A stretch of DNA of 64,000 bases from Streblospio benedicti. Taxonomy: Eukaryota > Annelida > Polychaeta > Spionida > Spionidae. The DNA lies in contig CM032664.1 in NCBI GenBank assembly GCA_019095985.1, positions 52,408,408-52,472,407 on the forward strand, given 5' to 3'. Positions 56,101-64,000 of the stretch are shown piece after piece. The translations under genes and the position numbers were made by a program. Under the pieces are notes generated by a model. That model searched no databases. It was not told the origin of the DNA and was given only the letters and a program-made list of their open reading frames with translations. The stretch's first letter is position 1. Every line of letters begins with the position of its first letter.

Positions 56101-59100
56101 TAGGTACTATACATAGTCAGGATGCTGGAGTCGAGCTACCGGTTCCAGCATCTTTTTTAAATTTTCTATAAAACTACATAATGTTACCACCATTTAATAT
56201 GCCATGCTCTATCACATCTTATTTTCTGGTAGGATCAGCATATTTGCTAGCACGTTAGTTGCTTGTCGTGTGTTTTCCCTCATGTCATGGCATTAGACCA
56301 CTATGGTGAAAAGAAAGGGGGAAAAAAAAAAAAAAAACCTAAACAAATAGCATTTTGATCAAAAGAACGCCAATATGAAAATAGATAATATATAAGTCCA
56401 AACGAGGTCATTACATTTGTTTACACTGAGTTGCATTCTTTTAAATGTCTTGTGTACATCAACAGATCCCAATTCGTTGGCTGGTTATTTTTTTTGTTTT
56501 GTTTTGTTTTTGTTTTGGTTAGTGTTTTTATTTTGTTTTGGGTTTTTTCTTGGGTGGGAGGAGGAAGGAGTGGGGGTGAGGTTAACTGATCCCAGAGCTT
56601 TTGTACGAGTGACGAATAGTGGATATGGCAGGCAACATTTTCAGAAATATTTTTGGTGGATCTGCTTATGGCTAAGATCAAGTTACTCAAATGGATGCTG
56701 TTTTGGAATCCCGGCACAGCCATGTTCTCCAAGACATGCAATCTAGCATGTGTGATCAATTATTACTCAAACAAACTCAACTCGAGCTCATAGATTTTAT
56801 AAACGTAGTCCTGCTATTTGATGATCAATAATCCATTAATATAATTGATAAATAAGTTTTTAACGCAAGCGTTGTCTGTAAAGTTTGTAATCATCTAATC
56901 AATTTCATCACATTCAGGTCGCTGTACATGAAATGGAATGAATTGAAGTGACGATATGAGAAACTGCATATAATGCGTATTTACTCATACTATGATCTGA
57001 AATTTATAAATCCATGTGTTAAAGGATCATGGCAAATTGGGTTTTCCTTCTAGGTAAATAGTAAAGAAAGCGCAGTGATTTGGTTCTGTTTAAGAGTTTA
57101 TCCCTCCTTCCTCTGAGCTGGCTGATGTTGACAGTGGTGGTACCTTGGTGTTTCTTCTCGGATTTCTTTTCATCGTTGACAGTAAACATATTGGACGATA
57201 GAAATACAACACCTTAGGCCTACTACACCGGGGGTGAAACCATATAGTGGTATAGTTTAACTCTCAGTGCTTTAGAAACATGGATTCATACGTGCGACTG
57301 CTGGAGTACTTGAAGGTTCGTTGTTTCTCGTAGCAACATTGTGGTTTACATCGAATTACTCAGTAAAAAAAAGTGTAAAATCTTTGAGTTATTTTAAAGT
57401 TTATTCTACAGCTTTATTTGGTTATGTGACAATGCTCGTCGTAATTTGGTTTATCAGACATTGATACTTATCTAAAGTTTGTTTTAAGTAGTTGTATTTT
57501 GTGTATTATTTAATCCCTTAAGTTTTACCTCATTTGTTTTTGTTGAAGAATGGCGCTTTTGGTTTAGTAAGTTTTCAACCATTTTTGGTTTGGATTTAGT
57601 ATATAATAGATGTTGTGTTGTCAAACTGTTGTGTGAGACTAATATATGTAGTAATACTTCTAGTATGTCTAAATCTGAGTTGTAGTTAAACATAAATTTA
57701 TTTGTGAAAAGCTTAATTTGCCATGTGAAAGAAGAATATGCCTCAATTCTTGTCAATTGTCGTGCCATGTACACAGTCATGGCATGCATACTAAAGCTTT
57801 CGAAAGTACCAAAACAAATGAGAACTACCCGCGTATACGTATGTTATTTGCTGACAAGGAGCCAAGTCATCTGTATTTGTCCAATGCTAAAGGAAGAACG
57901 TTTTCTCCATTTTTAAGATTTGATTTAAGCAGGTTAAATGATAGAAACACCAGGGTATCATACTCAGAATCCATTTGATGATCGATTGTCACTTGTGTGC
58001 ATACAAAATAATTAAGAAGGGAACAAAAACACCAACATTTGTTCGTGGTATTATTATTATTGTTATGAAATATTACATGCTTTTTTCACAATAGCAACAA
58101 AAATAAACAATAACACCTTCAAATAAGCAAAATTGTTTTTACATTAACACATTAAAATTGATTAGTTGTGACTGACCATGAACACACCCCCATGAATGCC
58201 AAAATGATTAATGGCATTGCAACATGTAAAGATAGATTGAAAAATGCACATACCGCTTATGGCACCATTGCACATATAAAATGTCCCCAATTCAGATGTG
58301 TGCACGTTGGTCCTAGAGTAACTTTATCTGTACCACATTGTACATGTACACCAGATCCAGTTTTATATCATTGATATTTGGGCGTGGGGGAGAGGGTAAT
58401 GTTGACTCGGGATAACTGTTTATTGATTTAATTTGCTTCTTTTCATCCATAGTTCATGTCCACATTATTTTGGGTTCTTCTACTTCAGGATGAGAACGTA
58501 TACTATACGTTTATTTATTAGAGACCATTTATTATTAATAACATCAATTTTCAGTAGTTGTAATTACAACTTTCATAACATCTGTGTATTTATAGATGTG
58601 CATTTATAAATATTGCCATTTCATCTATTTTTATAAATATTTCATTTTTTATTTATTTTTTTTCTAAATAAATCACTATTTTCTTTTCTTCTACACTTCA
58701 AATTCTTAATCTAGTCGCAGATTTTATACTTTACCTTTTGAAACACATTTGTAATTAAGTCTCTTAAACAGTTTCACGCTATATTGATCAAGATATCAAG
58801 CAATTAAATGATCTATAGCTTTTAGAAAATGTTATCTATGAAATCAGTCTAATGTGTGTAATGCATATAAATCTTTGATCTGATCATTTTCATTACATGT
58901 ATTGACTTAGTCACCATGTTTTAAACGCCATTGCAATGAGATCAAATAAAGTTACATGGCATGAACACAGAATATACAGCGTGTCAATCAAGAGGTAGAT
59001 CGTACAAGGGACAGAACATGTTGGGTCTGTGCGCATGGGGGAGGGGGTGAAACTAGGAGGATTTTGTGTCAGGAATAAGTAAATATGATACATATTAATT

Positions 59101-62100
59101 TTCATAGTTTCATGGTTGACGACTCTTTTCGTTCGAAATCTGTAATAATTTCCAAGCATAAAGTGACTATATATGTGTGTATACAAAAAATATACATAAG
59201 TTGTGCTTCTATGCCTTCTGCGACAAAAATATCTATTCATTGAAACTTAGAACATTTCATTTGTGATTGTTGAATAATAAAAGATGTTTAATTCCTGCCA
59301 CCATACTTGAAAAGCTTAACATTAGCTGTCACCTGCCAAAGTTGAACAATGCCACAGTGGAAACAACTCGATTTTAATGCCCATTATAATAAAGTGATCT
59401 CTTTGAGACCCGTCCACTGTAATTGTGTAATCAGTCTTTAATTACATATCATAGGTACACCCTTTAATTATACACCCCTACTCTGATTACATATAGTAGA
59501 ACCTGTTCATTAGTACCACTTTTGGGGCCAGTGTTAGGTGATCTCAATGGACGGGTGGTCTCTATACAGAGGTTCAATTTGGTAGCTTTATGACAGTTTG
59601 AGACCGTGAAAAGTGCATTTATCATAGAGGTGGTCAAACTAGAGAGGTGGTCTTAATGGGAGGTTCTACTGTACCATAATTACACTAGACCACAGCAAAG
59701 CTTTGCTGGTCCGTTTTATTTGCTCTTTTTAAAAACATAAAAAAAACCTGCTGTTGAACAAATTCATTAGCTGTGTTAATTCATATAATACAGTACTTTC
59801 TTAATATCAACAGCTATCACAATTTACAAATATATATTACTCAATATTTTCCCCAATATTTCAATATTTCGACGACAAATCTGAACGAAAACATTTGTTG
59901 TCGAAATATTGAGATATATATTTGTAAATTGTGACAGCCGTTGATATGAAGAAAGTACTGTATTATATGAAAACTGCTTTCTTGAAAAGCTCATTCAGCT
60001 AAAACCACCTACATTCCCCCTACAGGTGGCTCAGCCGGACGACAGAGCCGACATTCCAGCGCTGGACAAAATCCCCACAAATGCATTTATCGAGAACTTT
60101 CTGGACGACGGCGGCGACCAGCCGGGCCCGGGGGCTGGGGAGGCAGACGACGGGCCCGAGCTCGCCAGGGAGGCGACGGACGTGAAGAAATGGCCCAAAG
60201 CCGAGCCCCTGCCGGACGATCAGGACGACTTGGAGACCGTGCTGGACGTGAACGGTACGAGGGGCGGGGATGTTGACTGATTTGTGATAATTACGCTAGA
60301 TATGTTTCACACTTATCAAATCATAATCAAATCAAATCATTTAGTGAATCAGCACATAAAACATTCCATATAACAAATAAACTAACAAATGAAACCAATG
60401 AAATAACTACGTGTGCAGCTAGAGCCTTTCTATTAAGACAGCTTCAAGTGTTTTTCACTGATATGTAGTTGGTCTCTCCGTGGAGATTCATATCCTTTTT
60501 TGTTGTGTTTAAAATGAAAAAAAATGGACCATAGAAAAAGGCCTTACTATCGCGCTATTGGTAATTTGTTACATGGGTGGTCTTATTTGACGGTTTTACG
60601 GTATATAAACAAATTTACATTTCTAAAGTATCGTGTTATATGCGTTGTAACTAGTAACATAGAAATCAATGACTAGTAGAAATAGAAAAAAGGTGGCAGC
60701 TTCAGAATATTAAGGTGTGTACGGCAGAGCGACAGATCTCAATCCACACTCTGAGTATCAGATGTCAAGCAAATTGATGTCTGAAATGTTTCTCTTCAGG
60801 ACATCTGATACTCAGGGTGCCAATCCACGGACCAGTCGCTGCTAAACTCATCATAATGACTTCAACTCTCATGTATTTCAGAATCCTTCCCTTCGTTTGA
60901 CGACACGGGACAAACCGCATACCATCGCGCGTGCAAAAGATTCGGCACACTTCCGAGCTCTTCGTTTTACAAGAAACTGGGCTACGCATCTACCATAGAC
61001 ATGAAGCATTACAACGTGGGGCCACGTGGAGCTATTTCATTGGCAGTACCCATGGTGGTACGTGTTGTGTAATACTTGCATATCGTCCCACCATCATGGA
61101 AAGGGGGGGGGGTGTATACTACTATGACTTACAAACACAATACCATACACATTGCTGAAATTATACAGAACTTCTTTATAAAAGTAGCAATGTGTAAGGT
61201 ATAGTGTTTGTAAATTATATGGTACGTGTAATATACCCCAACGCCTCTTCCATTATGCTGGGGCCCTGTGTTGAGGTGACTTTTTTTTAGAACTGTGTTT
61301 CGACTAATGAATGTACCAGCTTTCTGGTGTGTGTAGCCTACCGACAATCTAATTGGCCATTTCATTACTGTCAAACACATGAGATATTTATAGCAGAAAT
61401 GAGCTGTGGTTTGCACACTTCATATATAAAAGATTCAAGGCGTTTTGCCCTTTGAAAGTGTGCCTTTTCACGACAAAGAGCTTTCATGGAGTATCTGATA
61501 AAATGGGCTAGGATATATCTCTAGCCTCTGGTGAACTACGAGACAAGGTTTGGCTCTCAACAAAGGCCTAATTAATCACAGATCATTGCCATTCATTAGT
61601 TTTGAACCACTTTGATTATTCCCCCTTAATCATAGCACTCGCATTTATCACGTCTATTTTTTCTGTGTTTGTCAAGATCAACACGAAAATAACGACTTTG
61701 AACCTCAAAGGAAATGATCTCTCAAAGGATGGAATCAACGCCATCGGCAAAATGATGCAAGAGAACACGTCCATCACAGACCTGGTGTGTATATACTGTA
61801 TACGTAATTATGCATGGATGCAGGAATATGCATTATACAGTAGAACCTCTCACTGAGAAATGAGAAATGATTTTGTAATAGATGTGGTACCCATACAGAG
61901 ATGGTCTTAATTATTACAGGTCAAAATAATATAACATAACTGTGACTTTGCAGTGGGTCTCTTCAACTGCTTTCGTGACATGGAAAAAAGTAAACGCGTG
62001 CACAAAATGCATGTCAGCCTGGAAAAAATAGATTTAAGATATATGTTTCTGGTGGTAAGTGGTGGTTAAAAGTCATTTTAATGATTTGAATGTGAGTGGA

Positions 62101-63492
62101 GGATGTTGCTTGCAGGGGCAGTTGTAGGCTACAGATTTGTGGAGTATGACCCACTACACTGAGAGGGACGCGGAAAATATGGGTATACGGCATTTCAAAA
62201 GTTTGGGTTGGTGTGAGGAGGGGCTGAGGCACTGAGAGTTATATAGGCATTTCAAAATTATGAAATGTAGAGAAAATTTCTTGAACTGTGATGTACAGGG
62301 AACAAATTCAAAGAAGTGTTGGGGCTGTTGGGGGAAAGGCAAAGCACACTTTTGCATTGTGGGATTTTTTTTTCAAGCTTGCAAGATCAATTTGTAGGCA
62401 TTCACCAAAGATCCATTGGGAATGTTGGTGATTATTGGGTTTGGTCAACCTCGGAAATCCAGTGTAAATACCAAATCGTCAACGTCATGGTTTAAATAAA
62501 TGTTTTGCAAACCTAAACATTATCTTGGGATGTTTTTGTATGAGTATGATCATCACTGTAGATCAGTTGCAATTGTGCGTTTAAAAATGTTATCTTTTAT
62601 GAGTTGAAAGCCTTCGTGTAATCAACACCATCAACTGCATGAACTGGGCAAGGGAGAAAATGTTAATTCTTTGTAGTATTTCATTGAATACATTATCTTA
62701 ATTACTCATATTTATAGATATTATCTGAAAACTGCCTCAAGACGTACGGCCTGCAAGTCGTGTCAGAGATCTTACAGGAGAACCAGTCCATACGCCTGCT
62801 AGACATATCAGGTATGTATAAATGATGTGAAATGTCTACTTTTCCTTCGAGCACTATCACTGTACTGCACGTATATTTCATTTATAATTTAAGAAAATAC
62901 TACAATAGCTTGTATACGGTGGACTGTTAGCCCCGACCCCCTTCCAGACTATTTTTTTTAATGATTTTGTCCAGAAAATGGACCAGCTGCAATGCGGTGT
63001 GCGTGTGTTTTGTACGGGATTTGATTAATTCCTTCCCCTTTGTGAAATCCTCGATCGGCCACTGTGATGAAATTTTCGGTGATTTTAATGGGTGATCAAC
63101 TTTTCTTTGTTATTTTTTTCCAGACAACCAGTTCAGTGATTCTGATGCATCGATAATTTCTAAAGCTGTGGAGGTGAGTTTTTTTTTGTCTCCCCATATT
63201 GCATAGTATTTCCAGTGGTCTCATTTAATCCATTTCTGTATGTAATTCATAATGATATTTCCAAATACGTTAAATGCTTATACGTATGTAAACACGGAAT
63301 ATTAATGCAAAAACAATGATGATACTCAGTATAAAATAAAGCTACCCTCTAATCAAATAGAATGCACTCTTTAAATTTCTCGCTACTTCACGTCTATATC
63401 CACATTTCAGGAGCATCCCAACCTAAAGATTCTGAATCTCAGCCATAACAATTTTGGGGACTTAGCCGCCGCCCATCTGGGCAGGATGATTA
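50118..63492 (+). CDS. LRRC74-like leucine-rich-repeat protein (3' end beyond window)
   Basis: Nine exons join in frame: 50118-50198, 54195-54233, 54800-54835, 60026-60254, 60882-61057, 61677-61784, 62718-62811, 63124-63173 and 63411-63492. The first four code for a low-complexity, acidic, probably disordered N-terminus. Exon 5 has AYHRACKRFGTLPSSSFYKK, the family's Y-x-x-A-C-x-x-x-G-x-x-P-x-S-x-F signature seen in LRRC74A/B, then ribonuclease-inhibitor-type LRRs (TTLNLKGNDLSKDGINAIGK, ILSENCLKTYGLQVVSEILQ, LLDISDNQFSDSDA, ILNLSHNNFGDLAAAHLGRM). Such repeats form a horseshoe for protein binding. The partner and cellular role of LRRC74 proteins are not well known. The first three exons are placed because splice sites and phase 0 agree, not by homology. 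The gene continues right of the window. Confidence 0.85.
50490..50790. repeat. C-tract array in LRR gene intron 1
   Basis: Units such as aaaaaaagtacatgtcccat, aaaaaagtacctgtccccct and caccggtccccct repeat at irregular short spacing. Confidence 0.6.
54195..54233 (+). CDS. LRRC74-like exon 2 (predicted microexon)
   Basis: VPPSAKNRASANE, 13 codons between atgtag and gtaagc, phase 0. The strong donor supports it. Confidence 0.55.
54800..54835 (+). CDS. LRRC74-like exon 3 (predicted microexon)
   Basis: LPERTQSVRSNR, 12 codons between tttgtag and gtaagt, phase 0. Confidence 0.55.
54905..55255 (+). mobile_element. tRNA-derived SINE, copy 2
   Basis: B box gtgggttcgattcc is intact, and gggagttggacacgtgatta precedes it. 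The body (gcacgttaaataggtacagg, caatgacctggtg, taaagtcg) matches 11752-12075. Confidence 0.75.
55491..56006 (+). mobile_element. Repeat element of the RecQ-bearing family, copy 2
   Basis: A shorter relative of 6971-7801. It keeps atggagaagctttgatcaag and a taatgtcttgacgaatcc word where copy 1 has the helicase frame, so most of that frame has been deleted. Confidence 0.65.
56120..56158 (+). other. Hairpin followed by a T run
   Basis: gatgctgga pairs with tccagcatc (9 bp) across a 14-base loop, followed by tttttt, a possible Pol III stop. No Pol III promoter was recognised upstream. Confidence 0.35.
56160..59480. other. Intron sequence without other features
   Basis: Inside intron 3 of the LRR gene. 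A/T-rich, with an A run near 56320. No coding or repeat structure is supported. Confidence 0.4.
59487..59680. mobile_element. Small DNA element with agtagaacct ends
   Basis: The left end is tagtagaacctgtt and the right end gggaggttctactgta, an inverted pair. Words ggtggtct occur several times inside. A fragment of the same family begins at 61838 (tacagtagaacctctcac). Confidence 0.65.
59781..59970. mobile_element. Foldback MITE upstream of LRR exon 4
   Basis: Nearly the whole 190 bp pairs with itself: tcatataatacagtactttc against gaaagtactgtattatatga, and cacaatttacaaatatatat against atatatttgtaaattgtgac. It ends 56 bases before exon 4. Confidence 0.85.
60026..60254 (+). CDS. LRRC74-like exon 4
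   Basis: VAQPDDRADIPALDKIPTNA... through DDLETVLDVNG, 76 codons plus one base; acceptor ccctacag, donor gtacga. GC-rich against its flanks, with an acidic product. Confidence 0.8.
60748..60820. mobile_element. 73-bp MITE with 8-base target duplication
   Basis: The inverted ends actctgagtatcagatgtc and gacatctgatactcagggt are bordered by exact caatccac at 60740-60747 and 60821-60828. A relative lies at 28249-28300. It ends 61 bases before LRR exon 5. Confidence 0.8.
60882..61057 (+). CDS. LRRC74-like exon 5
   Basis: ESFPSFDDTGQTAYHRACKR through AISLAVPMV. Acceptor tatttcag, donor gtacgt. This exon has the best family match. Confidence 0.9.
61677..61784 (+). CDS. LRRC74-like exon 6 (LRR)
   Basis: INTKITTLNLKGNDLSKDG... 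NTSITDL, 36 codons, phase 0; acceptor gtcaag, donor gtgtgt. Confidence 0.9.
62718..62811 (+). CDS. LRRC74-like exon 7 (LRR)
   Basis: ILSENCLKTYGLQVVSEILQ...SIRLLDIS plus one base; acceptor ttatag, donor gtatgt. Confidence 0.9.
63124..63173 (+). CDS. LRRC74-like exon 8 (LRR)
   Basis: DNQFSDSDASIISKAVE; acceptor ttccag, donor gtgagt. A 50-base exon. Confidence 0.88.
63411..63492 (+). CDS. LRRC74-like exon 9 (LRR)
   Basis: EHPNLKILNLSHNNFGDLAA...GRMI plus one base; acceptor tttcag, donor gtacgt. The next exon lies outside the window. Confidence 0.9.
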
Positions 63493-63875
63493 GTACGTAT
63501 TTCTGTTCTGCAGCCTATGTCGAACTAATGTGTTGTTTTGTTGACTAGATCTGGCTATAAAGGTCTAGAAACAGAATAAATTACATGTATATGAAACTTT
63601 GATCAATGTTTAGTTCGTGGAGTTACTAAGTATTCATGTTGTTTCTTTATTGTAGTTTTAGTAATTGAACAATATATCTATATCCACTTGTTGTGTTATT
63701 TACACTGGCCAAACTGGGCTCAGCAGACCAGATACCTATAGACCACTAGTCTTGCCAACAACAGTTTCCATTTAATTCAATATGATGTAGAAAGCAAATA
63801 CTTTTTAATCTTATACAATTTAAAAAGTTGACAATAGAGGGCTCTCTCACCAAGCTTCTAGGGCATTATCACATA
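63493..63875. other. Intron after LRR exon 9
   Basis: No further exon or repeat was recognised. Confidence 0.4.
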
Positions 63876-63982
63876 GCCTCTGCCGGGACTCGAACCCTGG
63901 ACCACTACCACTGTGACACCTATTCACCTAGCACTTAACACAGTAGTAGTGGTCCAGGGTTCGAGTCCGGGCTGAGGCTATT
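63876..63982. mobile_element. Palindromic pair of tRNA-derived SINE segments
   Basis: tggtccagggttcgagtccg (plus, B box inside) is mirrored by cgggactcgaaccctggacc about 50 bases earlier. Pairing extends to tagcctc/gaggcta. Confidence 0.75.
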
Positions 63983-64000
63983 TGATATAGCAGCAGTGCG

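Noticed and set aside
1-64000. CRISPR array or prokaryotic operons
   Set aside because: Spliced animal genes, SINEs and LINEs throughout. Repeats are transposon-like with no spacer pattern.

Overview
The window is nuclear DNA of an invertebrate animal: AT-rich, with long introns, GT-AG splicing and many old transposons. Its interspersed repeats include units that read like '...caggtgagctaa', which I associate with bivalve molluscs. That makes a mollusc or another lophotrochozoan the best guess, but this rests on recall and is not secure. Five host genes can be supported.

Layout. 0-3 kb: a broken LINE, C-tract repeats and dispersed repeats, then the intronless splicing-factor gene SF3B5 on the minus strand (3015-3272). 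4-8 kb: tRNA-derived SINE heads, one LTR-element fossil, a large inverted repeat, and an element carrying the start of a RecQ-like helicase. 8.77-24.9 kb: RCC1 (plus strand, 8 exons visible), the Ran GTPase exchange factor. The exon for its first propeller segment cannot be found. Its 9.4-kb intron (14239-23662) is packed with transposons, including a four-element nest (LINE, hAT, hAT, hAT) whose order can be read from target-site duplications. 25-29.7 kb: repeats.

29.7-30.3 kb: a compact intronless gene with a TATA box, a histone-like cap site, strong G/C third-position bias and an almost canonical histone mRNA 3' stem-loop. It encodes an acidic protein of about 151 residues that is not a histone. 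I rate this the most interesting item in the window. 30.6-42.7 kb: no supported gene. 42.76-46.7 kb: ZRANB2 (plus strand), an RS-domain splicing regulator with two Ran-binding-type zinc fingers and two possible C-termini. 50.1 kb to beyond the end: the 5' part of an LRRC74-like leucine-rich-repeat gene (9 exons visible, incomplete).

Function. SF3B5 and ZRANB2 act in pre-mRNA splicing, and RCC1 acts in the nuclear Ran cycle. I see no sign that the genes form a co-regulated cluster. The transposons are mainly hAT-type DNA elements and their short derivatives, LINE fragments, a Penelope-like fragment and tRNA-derived SINEs.
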